The notes under the pieces: model-generated
The model's input: only the letters and a program-made list of their open reading frames with translations
Database searches by the model: none
What the model was told of the DNA's origin: nothing
Assembly (NCBI GenBank): GCA_038212325.1
Contig: JBBQUQ010000005.1
Coordinates: forward strand, 1-62,991
Origin: CAIVAT01 sp038212325
Lineage (GTDB): Bacteria > Bacteroidota > Bacteroidia > Bacteroidales > FEN-979
DNA length: 62,991 bases
Direction of reading: 5' to 3'
In this document: positions 26,367 through 36,467 of the stretch, piece after piece
How positions within the stretch are numbered: the first letter of the stretch is position 1
Layout of the letters: each line of letters starts with the position of its first letter
Position numbers and translations under genes: made by a program

Positions 26367-26747
26367 TCACGCTCCAAGCAGTGCCGAATATTGTGCGGCA
26401 TCAAGCAGGTCGGCCATTTCCCCTGCATCTGAAAACTTGATTTTGATTACCCAGCCTTTATCGTAAGGGTCCTTGTTGATGATCTCGGGGTTTGTTGTCA
26501 GGGCATCATTGAACTCCAGCACCTCTCCGCTTACCGGCATGAACATGTCGGAAACTGTTTTCACCGCCTCGATCGTTCCAAAGGATTCATGTTTTCCGAG
26601 GGTCTCTCCCACCGTTTCCACTTCAATGAAAACGATGTCGCCCAACTCATGCTGAGCATGGTCGGTAATTCCGATCCAGGCCTGATCGCCTTCAACTTTC
26701 AGCCATTCATGGTCTTTGGTGTACTTGAGATTTGCAGGAACGTTCAT
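26367..26747 (-). CDS. gcvH: Glycine cleavage system H protein
   Basis: 126 residues; carries the lipoyl arm that shuttles the aminomethyl group between P, T and L proteins. The lipoylated lysine lies in GTIEAVKTVSDMFMPVSGEV. The N-terminal LKYTKDHEWLKVEGD is canonical. It follows sprA by 44 bases, completing the ruvA-sprA-gcvH order found across Bacteroidota; the link to secretion is positional only. A separate -7 element is present. Confidence 0.97.
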   Translation of the reverse strand: MNVPANLKYTKDHEWLKVEGDQAWIGITDHAQHELGDIVFIEVETVGETLGKHESFGTIEAVKTVSDMFMPVSGEVLEFNDALTTNPEIINKDPYDKGWVIKIKFSDAGEMADLLDAAQYSALLGA

Positions 26748-26771
26748 ATTGCTTGTGTTTTAATACTGGGT

Positions 26772-26779
26772 CAAATATA
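26772..26779 (-). promoter_or_regulatory. -7 promoter element for gcvH
   Basis: TATATTTG on the minus strand, an exact match in the sprA-gcvH gap, 25 bases before the gcvH ATG. It suggests gcvH can be transcribed independently of sprA. Confidence 0.5.
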
Positions 26780-26791
26780 GATACTTTTTTT

Positions 26792-29700
26792 CTATTGTCC
26801 TAACGTAAAACGCAGTGCGATGCCTCCCTTGGTGTTTGAAGTACGGTATTGGTTCGAAACGTAGGGGGTGTTGATGATCTTATCAAAATAGAACCTGACA
26901 TTGAAGCGGGCGCTCAGGTTGTAATCGGCTGAAAAGTTCAGGGTGAACACCTGCTGGCCAACCGAAATCTGGTTGATATCCTCATCAACGCGGCGTAACA
27001 CGGTTATATTTTTGCGGATAGAGAGATCCATCTTCAGGTTTAGATCACTGTTGGTGGTGGTTTTCTTTCCACCGCCCAGCACACCGGAAATGTTGAATTT
27101 TATCCCTTTAATTCTGTACCCCATGCCGATGATGAATTCACGGCTGGTGATTTCCGTTAACTGGTTATTGACAAAACTGAGGGCGTAATTGCGTGAACGT
27201 TTCAATTCCAAGCTGGCCAGCAGGCTGTTCAGGAACCCCAGGTCGAATTTTATCAACGGGTTGAATTGCTCAGTAACGGAGATGATGTTGGTTTGCGCTT
27301 CCGGGATGAAATTTCCGGCATCATCCGTCACCGAGGGCATGCCGTTTACCTCACGGTAATAGACATTCGAGTTGAAGTTGCCGACGTTGTAAGTCGACAA
27401 ATATGCATGGGTGATGCTGAAGGTACGAAGCCATGTTTTAAAAATCTTCAGTTTGGCAAGACCGTCGTAAGTAAGCCGCCAGTTGGGGAGTGGGATGTTG
27501 GGAAATGCCGTCAGGTTGACTTTCGAAGGGTTCTTTCCGGTGTAGGCCGCCAGGAATGCCGATGTGAGCACCTCCTGGTTAGTGGGGCCGTACCCTTCAG
27601 GAAATCCGGTGGAATCATTGACCAATGTGGAATTAGGGTTTAAAGCGGCATAGCGCTGAGCGATCTCATACCGGTACTCTTTCATTCTTTCAAATATCGG
27701 GGAGGTCCCGTAACCGTTATCCTTGACAAATGCAGTCCCAATGAGGATGTACGAGATGGTGTAGCTTCCCTGGTCGGTGGGTGAATATGAACCAAACACC
27801 CGGGCTGAATTTGCCTTGTAGTACTCCTGGTGCGTGAGTGAATATTGTTTGTTGGCGACCACCTCAATGCGCAAATCCTTAACGGGTTCAACACTTATGT
27901 TGATATTCAGGTTTTCGGTAAACTTTGTGATATATGGATTGTTCAGCATGGTGTCGGTGGTGATCCATCCTTTGTCGGAAGCAGTATTGCGGATATCGTT
28001 CTGACTGCCAAAGACAAAGCCGAGCCCGGGGGCATTCACGCTCCAGTTATTGCCCAGCGCATCGGGTTTCGGATAAAAGCCGGGCAATATGGTTCCATTT
28101 CCCTGCGTGTAGGTGAATTTAGCCGTCCTGATACCCATCAGGAACCGGAGGCTGCCTTCGAGGATGATCTTGCCCACATTGGGTCGGTTCAACTTGATGT
28201 TAAGGCTGTCCTGTTTCGGGGCGTTCTTGTTTTTCGGGGGCTCAGGCTTGTTTCCACGGGTGTTGGCTGTTTTCTGATTGATCCTTTTGAGGTATGGAAT
28301 CTTGTTGTACAGGGTCACCATATTCAACCCGCCATTGAGGGCCTTGGTATTGCCGTTTTCAATTGTATTTCCATATTGCTGCTGAACAGATACCGGCGAT
28401 GAAACCCATCGGTAAAGCGCCGTGTATGAAGCCTGAAGGGTGATGAAATCGAGCATCGGAATTTTCCCGATCGGGATGTCCCAGGCAACGTTAAACGCCT
28501 GGTTATAGCTGTTTTTTGTCCCAAAGTTTAATATTTCGTTCCACACTCGGCCGCTGTTGGTAGCGTCGATCTGTCCCGGAGGTTCATTCACATAGGCCTG
28601 GGTGTTTGCAATAAGCGTAATCCTGAACGACCTGGCAAAGTCGTATTTCAAATCAAAGGTACGGCTCCAGTCCCAGCGCTTGATGTAAAAAGTCTCCATG
28701 GGCACGATCGCCTCGCTTTTATTCCTGAACTGCTTCTGGTTGTATTCACGGTTCATGTCAGTTCGGAAGGTGAACGACTTAGGAAGGTAATAGAAATTAA
28801 AATCCTTTATCAGGGTGAATGCCTTTGACTTATTCAGCACCTTTGCCCGCTGGAATGGCAGTACATTCTTTGGCTGGACCGAGAACGTATAACCGAGGCC
28901 TCCGGTGTACTTCTTTTTCAGGTCGTAAGCGACATCGACATCTCTGTGAAAAATTTCGGAGTAGGCATAACTGGCATTGAAGTTCTCGATATCGTAGACC
29001 CTTGGTTTTTTGGTACCTGTGCGGTCCTTCCTGACATTCATCAGGTTAAAGTTCTTGGACTGCGTATAGCCCTGGGTCATTTGTTTGATTGAATCCTTCT
29101 CCGCCTGGGTGTCAAATGCATCAAGAACATCAGAAAGATACAAATCCGGAATCAGTGGATCGTATTTCGGACTTACAAGAAGCACGGAGTAGTCGAAATG
29201 CATCGGAATGCGGATACCGCTTTTTGCCGGGAAAAATTTACCAAGTTCCAGGTCGGTATCGAACCCGAAGGTGCGGATCGACTCCATCGGCCGTTCGGTC
29301 TGTTTTTGTTCAAGGGTTCCGAAGCCTGAACTGGTGTAAGTGCCGGTAAGCTGAACCCGGCCGAGGTCAGCAAGTTCCACAGCCACCCTCGCCGTGGCAG
29401 CAATTCCTGAATTTTTATCGAACCCCGAGAGCCGGAGTTCATCAACCCAGATCTCGGCACATTTTGCCTGGCCGTCGTCATCGTCGGTCTGCGTGCTTTT
29501 TTTCGGGTTCCGCACGCCGATCATGATGGCCTTTACATCACTGATGGTAGGCGAACCCACAATGGTGATTTTATTGTTCCCGTCGTACTCGGTATAGGGG
29601 GTTGACGATGTAAGTTTAATTCCCTGGTTCTGCTCCACCACCAAACGATTGTATTTAGCCTGGACGAGTCGCTTAAGGTCGATGTTAAAAGCATTGCTTT

Positions 29701-32700
29701 CGGGCCAGATGGCGTCGGGGTCGCTGGCCGAAGTTCCCCAGGGGGTGAACGTCAGCGGAATTTCATATTCATAATAGTTATCTGTGAAATCAGAACCGAT
29801 GCGTATGAGCACGGTAAGGTCGCCTCCTTTAAGGTTCTGGCTCTGTATCGATTGTTCAGCATGAACGTACATCTGAAGGTATTGGAACTGGCGGAAGTCG
29901 AATTCTGTTGTTTTATAGGCCGCACGGGCATCCCCATCAACCAGGTTGCAAACATCGAACGACATCGACTGTTCATTGAGTTTCTGTTGATTGGTCGAGC
30001 CCCAGTTGGTTTCACGCTGAATACCGGGAGGCAACACATAAGGGATCGGTTGTTTGCTGCCGTTTTCTTCAAGGCTCACTGTCGCAATATCAAACTGTGT
30101 CAGATTCTGAGTGGCTTCCGGAATATATTCACCGGGCGACAGCAGGCTGTAATCATATTTTCTCCAGTCGCCCCGCGATAATTCCAGTGTGGCAAAACGG
30201 CATACGATCTCCCGCGGGAAGTTCTTGAAAAACATCCTCATAAATCGGATTGAATTGAAGTCGTTAATGTTGCCGATAACCTTGTCGGGGGTACGGATGG
30301 GAATTTTAAACTGGTACCAGTTAACATTGCCCCGCGTGCCGTCGGCCAGCGGGATGTCGGAGGCATGGTACACATTTGTAATGTAGTTAATGCCGGGCTT
30401 CATCTTCTCCGGGCTCAGTTGAACCACGTACTGGTAATAGCGTTCCGATTCGCTCAGGGTGTTGTCTTTGTTGATATCCTCGATGTTGGGTATGGTGGTG
30501 GCGGTGGTGGGGTACCTTTCGGGCGACTGCTCAGCTGTTGGGCTGTTTCCGTCGGGTCCGTTGAATTTTTTATAGCGGTTCAGAATGCTGGCAAATTCAG
30601 GGTTGTCGTCATAGTCATTGCCCCTGAAATAATGATAATTATCTGTCGACGGGTCGACTGAAGCATTTTGGTAGGCTACGGAGTTTGCCCCGAATGTATT
30701 TCTGACCTGCGAAACGTAGGAGGTATCAAAGAATGATATTTCGTCCGTATCTCCCAAGCCATCGTATCCTACATCCTGGAACGGACGAGAGGCCGGGGTA
30801 TTGTCAAATGCATCTACCAGTGCCTGGGTCTGCGGCACCCTCCCCCAAATGGTTGTATCAACGCCTGTAATCACTCCGCTGGTTGGCAACCCGTTCTCAA
30901 AGCTTTTACGGCCATCGCGCAGAATATCTTCCGAAATATCGCCAAGGTCAAAATACAACTGCCCGCTGTTCGTGGAATCATATACAAACGGGTCCATCAT
31001 CCAGAACTCGATGTACTGGATGTTCGTGGCATCAAAATCAGTAGTCTCTACCTTGCGCATTACGCCACCCCAGCGGGTTTCGGGTGAGGCCAACGTTCCG
31101 CTGGCAGTCAGTCCCTTCGATACCGAAGTAGGGGCAACATCATAGTTATAGGCGCCGGGTTCATCGGGATAATATGCGAGGTTAAACACCGGCATGTTTA
31201 CCGGAACGCCGTTAAGCGGCTGCTTGTTCGGAAATATCTCTGTTTCCCACACCTGGCGCACATACTGGGTCGACAGTTGCTGGTTGGTGATATTTGTTGG
31301 CAGCAGGTTGGTGTTTTTATCATAGAACAACGGATCGATGATGTACCAGGCGAGTTTGGCGCGGTTGTAGCCGTACGACAAGCCTGAGCCAATCGCTCCT
31401 TCGGGGAACATGGTCGGCGTGGTCTGCCCCTGCGGAGTGCTGGCCATGAACCAGTTCCCGATATTCTTCATGTCGATGGTCGATTTGGCGGCTTCAAAAT
31501 CATCAACATAGGTTGTTCCCGATTTTCCGATGGCCTTTGAATGACCCGGAATAAACTGGGCGAATTCCACATCCACCGCAATCGATGAAGGCGCTTTGGT
31601 GGTGATCAGCGGAAGCGCATCTACGAAACGGGTTATCAGCCTCGACTGGGTGCGGTATGAAAGGTTCATCCCCCAAATAGTGTTCGACATCGGCTCGTCG
31701 CCATAGTTTACATACTGGGTCAGTGGCCTTTCGTTCAGGTTCAAAACAGTGGCGCCGACCGTAAAATCCTTGTTAATTTTGTAATCGAGGTGAGCCCCCA
31801 TCAGCCGCTTGGTTTGCACATTGAACATTTCGTTGCTCTCAAGGGAGATATTGATTGGGGTTCCTGATGCCAGGATCCCGTCGTTGATGATTCGAACCCT
31901 GCCGAGCGTATAGTCAACGGTATAATGCACGTTTTCCTGCAACAGAACTCCTCCGGCCGTAACCTTCACCGACCCTTGTGGAACATTCAGAGAATTCAGG
32001 GAAATTTCTGATCCAGCAGCAGATTTGTAGAATCCATCCAGCTCAAACCTGTTTTTATCAGGATACTGCCTGGCCATGGATTTGGTCATGGAATACAGGG
32101 AGTCGTAACAATATTTGTCTGCAAGCTCCAGCGAGGATTTAGGGTTGGCAGGATCAAAGATGGAATCACGCAGATCCTGTCCGAACGGCTCAAGCACGGG
32201 AAAGAAAATCCTGCCGTTTGACGACTGAACAGTTCCTCCCTGGGTTGCAGCATTATCAATGAAGTCGAACATCCCGTCGCCCGGAGGGTTAAATTGCTGA
32301 TTAACATTATCGAGGCTCAGAACCCGGAGCAGCGGAACGCCCTTGATGCGGCTTTCCGTGATATAGGCAGTTGGCACCCCGTTGGTATTTCCCGAATATA
32401 AAATGTTCATGGTAAAGTCGGTCGGCTGCAACTGGTATGCACCCAAAGCATAAACATTTTTCATCATCAGGTCCCATACCGGCAGTTGCGTGTTTAGGGA
32501 GTTACTCTTCAGCAACTTAACCACAAGCGTTTTAGGAGAGGTAAGACCCTGGTCCGAAAATTCACCAACCTGGTAAACGGCCGTATCTCCGGCAACCTGG
32601 TATTGGTAAGCGACACCAAGGGTTTGATCGGAGTTTAACGCAGTATTGACTGAGATAAAACCAAGCTTTGAATTAAAACTGAATTCAGTTGGAAGCAGTT

Positions 32701-34045
32701 GGCGGGCACTTTCAACCTTCACCGCGTCCTGGCCGGCGACCATAAAAAAAGGTGCTCCCGCAAGGTAGGTGCTAACGGTGTTGATGTTACGCACCTGCGC
32801 CGAATCCGCCGCAGTCGGCATGACCACCTGGAAGAAATTGTTGGCTTTGTTGGAGGTGTATTTCGAGCCCGGGTTGCCGGTAAACAGGCGTGTATTGTAT
32901 GGCTGGTACTCGCCAAGGTCCATGAAGGCCACGATATTCCGGTTCTGGGTTACCGCCGAACCGACATTGGTCACCCAGACTTCGATTTTAAGGATGTTTA
33001 CATTGGAGGTGACAACCGGCAATTTTCTTGTGGCCGTCTTGTAATTTTCCCGGAAATATTGTCCCAGGAAAAAGTGCTTGTTCTCCTCATAGTCATCGGC
33101 CTTGATCGTGAATCGCTGGGTTTGCGCATTTCCCTGAACAACGATGTTCTTCGTTTCGCTTTTCTGCTCCGAGTAAAGCGCGGTGACAGTTAGCCGTCCG
33201 AACCTGAGCTTTGTCTTGATCCCGAAAAGGCTCTCCGTGCCCCTGATCAGGTTGGTGCTCAGCGGCATGTTCACATCCCCGGCCTCGATCAGCTGGATAA
33301 TGTCATCCTCCTTGCCCTCATATTTCAATTTCAATTTATTCTCGAAGGCAAAGGTGGCCTCCGTGTTGTAAGCGATTTTAAACTCGATCTTATCACCGAT
33401 TTTGGCGACAACGTTCATCTGAATCTTTTCGTTGAAGTCGAAGTTTGTCTGCCTCTGCTGACGTGTGTTCAGCATCGGGTCGGATCGTTTGTTCGAGATG
33501 ATGCCGAAATCAATTTCAGCCGAGCCTTGCGGGCGGATATCTACGGTGTTGTTGCCGAATATGGTTTCAAATACTTTGCCCGGGATATGAATTTTAGGGA
33601 TAATGCCTTTGGCGTTGTCCATGGTGGCTGCCTCCGATCGCTCCTCCCAGTATTTGTTGATCATTGACTGCAAATCCTGGTTCTGGTACTCGTCAAATGA
33701 CAGGGTGGTCGGCACCCGGTAAAAGCGATCACCGATCTTGTAAACATAGTAATACTGGCGGGTTTCGGCGTCGTACTCCACCGTTGTTTTGATGTTCGGA
33801 GGATTCTTGAGATATATCGGACTTTCTTTTCCTGACCCAGGCAGCACGGTTTCATCGCCGAAGGGATAGCGGAGCGTGGCGGTGTCTCCTTTCCTCAAGC
33901 TGTCAGGAGGGGAAATTAAAAGACGTTGCAACCCTGAATTACCATCCGTTCCCCGTGAAAAAACCGGGACACGGATGGTAACCAGGATGGCCAGACATGT
34001 CAGAGCGTATAAGTTCAGTTTCTTCACTAAGTCCTGCAAGGTCAA
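26792..34045 (-). CDS. sprA: Type IX secretion outer-membrane translocon SprA (Sov)
   Basis: 2417 residues, the full expected size. SprA forms the very large single-chain beta-barrel through which T9SS cargo crosses the outer membrane; it is also needed for gliding in motile relatives. An N-terminal export segment (LYALTCLAILVTIRVPVFS) is followed by repeated long beta-rich units. Examples are GKVFETIFGNNTVDIRPQGS, the family block VDDFEAAKSTIDMKN, and the C-terminal strands ending GGIALRFTLGQ. It starts 21 bases after ruvA and is followed by gcvH. Presence of sprA means this organism secretes proteins with T9SS sorting domains; two dead cargo genes in the same window agree with that. Confidence 0.97.
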   Translation of the reverse strand: MTLQDLVKKLNLYALTCLAILVTIRVPVFSRGTDGNSGLQRLLISPPDSLRKGDTATLRYPFGDETVLPGSGKESPIYLKNPPNIKTTVEYDAETRQYYYVYKIGDRFYRVPTTLSFDEYQNQDLQSMINKYWEERSEAATMDNAKGIIPKIHIPGKVFETIFGNNTVDIRPQGSAEIDFGIISNKRSDPMLNTRQQRQTNFDFNEKIQMNVVAKIGDKIEFKIAYNTEATFAFENKLKLKYEGKEDDIIQLIEAGDVNMPLSTNLIRGTESLFGIKTKLRFGRLTVTALYSEQKSETKNIVVQGNAQTQRFTIKADDYEENKHFFLGQYFRENYKTATRKLPVVTSNVNILKIEVWVTNVGSAVTQNRNIVAFMDLGEYQPYNTRLFTGNPGSKYTSNKANNFFQVVMPTAADSAQVRNINTVSTYLAGAPFFMVAGQDAVKVESARQLLPTEFSFNSKLGFISVNTALNSDQTLGVAYQYQVAGDTAVYQVGEFSDQGLTSPKTLVVKLLKSNSLNTQLPVWDLMMKNVYALGAYQLQPTDFTMNILYSGNTNGVPTAYITESRIKGVPLLRVLSLDNVNQQFNPPGDGMFDFIDNAATQGGTVQSSNGRIFFPVLEPFGQDLRDSIFDPANPKSSLELADKYCYDSLYSMTKSMARQYPDKNRFELDGFYKSAAGSEISLNSLNVPQGSVKVTAGGVLLQENVHYTVDYTLGRVRIINDGILASGTPINISLESNEMFNVQTKRLMGAHLDYKINKDFTVGATVLNLNERPLTQYVNYGDEPMSNTIWGMNLSYRTQSRLITRFVDALPLITTKAPSSIAVDVEFAQFIPGHSKAIGKSGTTYVDDFEAAKSTIDMKNIGNWFMASTPQGQTTPTMFPEGAIGSGLSYGYNRAKLAWYIIDPLFYDKNTNLLPTNITNQQLSTQYVRQVWETEIFPNKQPLNGVPVNMPVFNLAYYPDEPGAYNYDVAPTSVSKGLTASGTLASPETRWGGVMRKVETTDFDATNIQYIEFWMMDPFVYDSTNSGQLYFDLGDISEDILRDGRKSFENGLPTSGVITGVDTTIWGRVPQTQALVDAFDNTPASRPFQDVGYDGLGDTDEISFFDTSYVSQVRNTFGANSVAYQNASVDPSTDNYHYFRGNDYDDNPEFASILNRYKKFNGPDGNSPTAEQSPERYPTTATTIPNIEDINKDNTLSESERYYQYVVQLSPEKMKPGINYITNVYHASDIPLADGTRGNVNWYQFKIPIRTPDKVIGNINDFNSIRFMRMFFKNFPREIVCRFATLELSRGDWRKYDYSLLSPGEYIPEATQNLTQFDIATVSLEENGSKQPIPYVLPPGIQRETNWGSTNQQKLNEQSMSFDVCNLVDGDARAAYKTTEFDFRQFQYLQMYVHAEQSIQSQNLKGGDLTVLIRIGSDFTDNYYEYEIPLTFTPWGTSASDPDAIWPESNAFNIDLKRLVQAKYNRLVVEQNQGIKLTSSTPYTEYDGNNKITIVGSPTISDVKAIMIGVRNPKKSTQTDDDDGQAKCAEIWVDELRLSGFDKNSGIAATARVAVELADLGRVQLTGTYTSSGFGTLEQKQTERPMESIRTFGFDTDLELGKFFPAKSGIRIPMHFDYSVLLVSPKYDPLIPDLYLSDVLDAFDTQAEKDSIKQMTQGYTQSKNFNLMNVRKDRTGTKKPRVYDIENFNASYAYSEIFHRDVDVAYDLKKKYTGGLGYTFSVQPKNVLPFQRAKVLNKSKAFTLIKDFNFYYLPKSFTFRTDMNREYNQKQFRNKSEAIVPMETFYIKRWDWSRTFDLKYDFARSFRITLIANTQAYVNEPPGQIDATNSGRVWNEILNFGTKNSYNQAFNVAWDIPIGKIPMLDFITLQASYTALYRWVSSPVSVQQQYGNTIENGNTKALNGGLNMVTLYNKIPYLKRINQKTANTRGNKPEPPKNKNAPKQDSLNIKLNRPNVGKIILEGSLRFLMGIRTAKFTYTQGNGTILPGFYPKPDALGNNWSVNAPGLGFVFGSQNDIRNTASDKGWITTDTMLNNPYITKFTENLNINISVEPVKDLRIEVVANKQYSLTHQEYYKANSARVFGSYSPTDQGSYTISYILIGTAFVKDNGYGTSPIFERMKEYRYEIAQRYAALNPNSTLVNDSTGFPEGYGPTNQEVLTSAFLAAYTGKNPSKVNLTAFPNIPLPNWRLTYDGLAKLKIFKTWLRTFSITHAYLSTYNVGNFNSNVYYREVNGMPSVTDDAGNFIPEAQTNIISVTEQFNPLIKFDLGFLNSLLASLELKRSRNYALSFVNNQLTEITSREFIIGMGYRIKGIKFNISGVLGGGKKTTTNSDLNLKMDLSIRKNITVLRRVDEDINQISVGQQVFTLNFSADYNLSARFNVRFYFDKIINTPYVSNQYRTSNTKGGIALRFTLGQ

Positions 34046-34066
34046 TTTTACTTCGGAACTTTCACG

Positions 34067-34651
34067 CTATAACACCTTGAGTGCGTGTTTGATCAGCTGT
34101 TCCACTGTCAATCCTGTTCCTTCCGATTCGATTATTTTGTTCAAAGCTTTATCAGCAAGCATCTTGGGAAAGCCCAGAATGATCAATCCTGATAACGCTT
34201 CTTCCTTCTTTGTATTGTGTAAAAATCCTGATTTTTCAAACGGAATCAACTCCCGGGAAACCTTATCTTTCAAATCGATAATTATACGCTGTGCCGTTTT
34301 CGCCCCGATACCCTTGATCTGCTGAAGCAAGGGTGCATTTCCTTCACCGATCGCCCTGACCACTTCAACCGGGGCAAGTGAGGATAAAATAATGCGGGCT
34401 GTATTCACGCCAACGCCCGAAACACTGATAAGCTGGCGGAAAAGCTCCCGCTCTCCGGTGTCTGCAAACCCATACAACAATATATCATCTTCTCGCACGA
34501 CCAAGTGGGTGTACAAGGTGCATGTCTCTCCTTCGCGAAGCTGCGAATAGGTATGGATGGAAATGTTCAGCAGATAGCCGATGCCATTCACATCAACCAC
34601 TGCATAGGCAGGGTTTTTCTCTGCCAGTTTGCCTTTAATATAATCGTACAT
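34067..34651 (-). CDS. ruvA: Holliday junction branch-migration protein RuvA
   Basis: 194 residues. RuvA binds four-way junctions as a tetramer and loads RuvB. Domain I starts MYDYIKGKLAEKNPAYAVVD; domain II has the helix-hairpin-helix pair FRQLISVSGVGVNTARIIL and LQQIKGIGAKTAQRIIIDL; domain III (EALSGLIILGFPKMLADKAL) contacts RuvB. First gene of the ruvA-sprA operon, with a strong promoter 50 bases upstream. Confidence 0.97.
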   Translation of the reverse strand: MYDYIKGKLAEKNPAYAVVDVNGIGYLLNISIHTYSQLREGETCTLYTHLVVREDDILLYGFADTGERELFRQLISVSGVGVNTARIILSSLAPVEVVRAIGEGNAPLLQQIKGIGAKTAQRIIIDLKDKVSRELIPFEKSGFLHNTKKEEALSGLIILGFPKMLADKALNKIIESEGTGLTVEQLIKHALKVL

Positions 34652-34700
34652 GCATCTGTAAGCTAACTATTTCCCACAACCGGTTTCACCGGGAAAGTTG

Positions 34701-34731
34701 CAAAGTTAAAAAAATAGCCGGAAAACAAAAA
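34701..34731 (-). promoter_or_regulatory. Promoter of the ruvA-sprA operon
   Basis: On the minus strand, -7 TAACTTTG (34701-34708) and -33 TTTTTG (34726-34731) with 17 bases between them: a full consensus promoter. It overlaps the upstream flank of the T9SS cargo remnant on the other strand. Confidence 0.7.
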
Positions 34732-34741
34732 CCCCGAAGTT

Positions 34742-35087
34742 TACAGGAAATCGCAGCATCGTTATTTACGAATTATTATACCACAGCTCCTGGCCATACC
34801 CCTACAGAGCCTGGTCGCTCAGGCCCCTTTAATCAGCTCATACCAGTACTGGTTTGATAACAATGCTGCCGGGATGATCAATAAGCCCGTCAGTTCATCC
34901 AACACTTTGGATCTGAATACGGCAGTAAGTGTTTCCGTATGGTATTCATGGTGAAAAACTGATCAGCGAAAAACTTCCGGGGGTGCGAACAAGGGAATTT
35001 TCACTTGATAACCATCCTGCCGGAATCTACATCATCCGGCTTCTGTCAGAAGGTGTTTCAGGCACTTTAAGGATTATTAAATATTAA
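34742..35087 (+). pseudogene. Collapsed T9SS cargo gene (signal peptide and sorting domain without middle)
   Basis: Two frames hold recognisable parts of one secreted protein. From about 34742 the first frame reads a signal-peptide-like stretch (LLAIPLQSLVAQAP) followed by SYQYWFDNNAAGMINKPVSS and NTLDLNTAVSV. The YxYWFDN start is typical of repeat modules in Bacteroidota secreted proteins. This frame stops at TGA 34952-34954. A second frame (34929-35087, TAA 35085-35087) reads a T9SS type-A sorting domain: IHGEKLISEKLPG, then FSLDNHPAGIYIIRLLSEG and the end TLRIIKY. The whole is about 350 bases where 1-3 kb would be normal, so the body was lost by internal deletion. No start codon is evident. 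Confidence 0.7.
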
Positions 35088-35092
35088 GGGAT

Positions 35093-36460
35093 TCAATTGA
35101 TCAGGTTATGATCCCGCAGGGCCTGTTCCAGTTCCATCAGCGAAATGGGTTTTGATAGGATCACTTTTTCGCGGTCGAGCAAAAACATGGTGGGGGTGGC
35201 GTAAATGTTGAAATCGTCGGCAGGTTTGCCTCCGAAACCTTTCAGATCTGAAACATTGATCCAGCTGAGTTTCTGGTCCTTGATAAAGGTTGTCCATTCG
35301 TTGCGGCTTGTATCGAGCGCCACCGACATCACTTCGAACCGCCTGGGCTTCTGCTTGTCATAAAGCTCCTTGAGCCTTGGTGTCATGGCCACGCAGTGCG
35401 GACAGGTAGTTGCATAGAATACAACAAGGGTAAATTCCGAATTGACCGCTGAGAGTTTAACCGGCTTTCCTTTCGCATCAGGCACCTCCATGTCGGGAGC
35501 AACCTTGCCGATGGCGATCTTCTTGAAGTTGTCGAGTTTCTTCTGCAGGGCCGATTTCCTCTCCTGATCTTCACAGGATGAAGGGTCCTGGAAATTATCG
35601 GCAATATAGGTGATCACTTCATCAAAATGGTATTTGTCAAAGCCTCCAACGAGATAATCGAGCCAGAATTTATAGATCACCGGGTTCACAGAGGCCGCGC
35701 CGAGCATCAGGGTCACCGCTTTGATGAATTCTGCTTCCAGTTGCTTCTGGGGCATGCGGTTGTTGCTGTAAAGCGACAAATACGCGATGGCCTTGTTCAC
35801 GAATACCATGCTGCGCAACAGTGCCGTATCGGAAAAATCAACACGGTCAAAATAGTGTTGTTTTAAAAAATTGATGCGCTCATCCTTGGGCAGGCTTGCA
35901 GAAATGAAAGGAGTTTGGTAAACTTTTGCAATACGCACGGCAAAGGAGTTGGGGTATAACCTTACCAGCGAATCAAGAAATTGCTGCTGCAGCTTCTGAG
36001 TGTTCTCGAATTCATGCGCAACAGATGCGTTGAATGCATCCTTGATCGGGTAATAGTCAACAACAGGCATCAGCAACTGCAGCTTCGACTGGTTGATCCG
36101 GTCAAGCCTGAGGCAGGCCAGATTTATTTCATTTTCACGCGAAGAGATGATCCGTAGGCTGTCGTCGGGGCTGACGGCTGTTGTGACAAACTTTACATTT
36201 TCCTGGTTCCACACCAGGTCGGTCAGCCCCTCCTTGCTCCATTGCACCCTGTACATCCCCGGAAGGCGATTGCTGATGGTAAACCTGAAGTGGCCAGCAG
36301 AATCAGAGATCGTTGAATCGATCGACTTTGTTTTCTCCCCAAAGATGCTCATCAGGAAGACCATTTTTCCGCCATGGTTGAGGATGGTGCCCTCAATGGT
36401 GTTCTGAGCCTGAACCAGGCCCGAAACCATAAGCAAAGCAATACACAGAAACCGAGTCAT
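35093..36460 (-). CDS. Exported thioredoxin-like protein (TlpA/AhpC-TSA type, CPHC)
   Basis: 455 residues from ATG 36460 (signal peptide MTRFLCIALLMVSGLVQAQ); the longer frame to 36508 would run into the neighbour. An N-terminal DUF4369-like beta domain (NTIEGTILNHGGKMVFLMSI) and a helical middle lead to a C-terminal TlpA-type thioredoxin domain. The redox motif is CPHC in VVFYATTCPHCVAM. Periplasmic disulfide reductase or isomerase activity is likely. It follows a second thioredoxin-like gene by 7 bases. Confidence 0.85.
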   Translation of the reverse strand: MTRFLCIALLMVSGLVQAQNTIEGTILNHGGKMVFLMSIFGEKTKSIDSTISDSAGHFRFTISNRLPGMYRVQWSKEGLTDLVWNQENVKFVTTAVSPDDSLRIISSRENEINLACLRLDRINQSKLQLLMPVVDYYPIKDAFNASVAHEFENTQKLQQQFLDSLVRLYPNSFAVRIAKVYQTPFISASLPKDERINFLKQHYFDRVDFSDTALLRSMVFVNKAIAYLSLYSNNRMPQKQLEAEFIKAVTLMLGAASVNPVIYKFWLDYLVGGFDKYHFDEVITYIADNFQDPSSCEDQERKSALQKKLDNFKKIAIGKVAPDMEVPDAKGKPVKLSAVNSEFTLVVFYATTCPHCVAMTPRLKELYDKQKPRRFEVMSVALDTSRNEWTTFIKDQKLSWINVSDLKGFGGKPADDFNIYATPTMFLLDREKVILSKPISLMELEQALRDHNLIN

Positions 36461-36467
36461 GAATATA

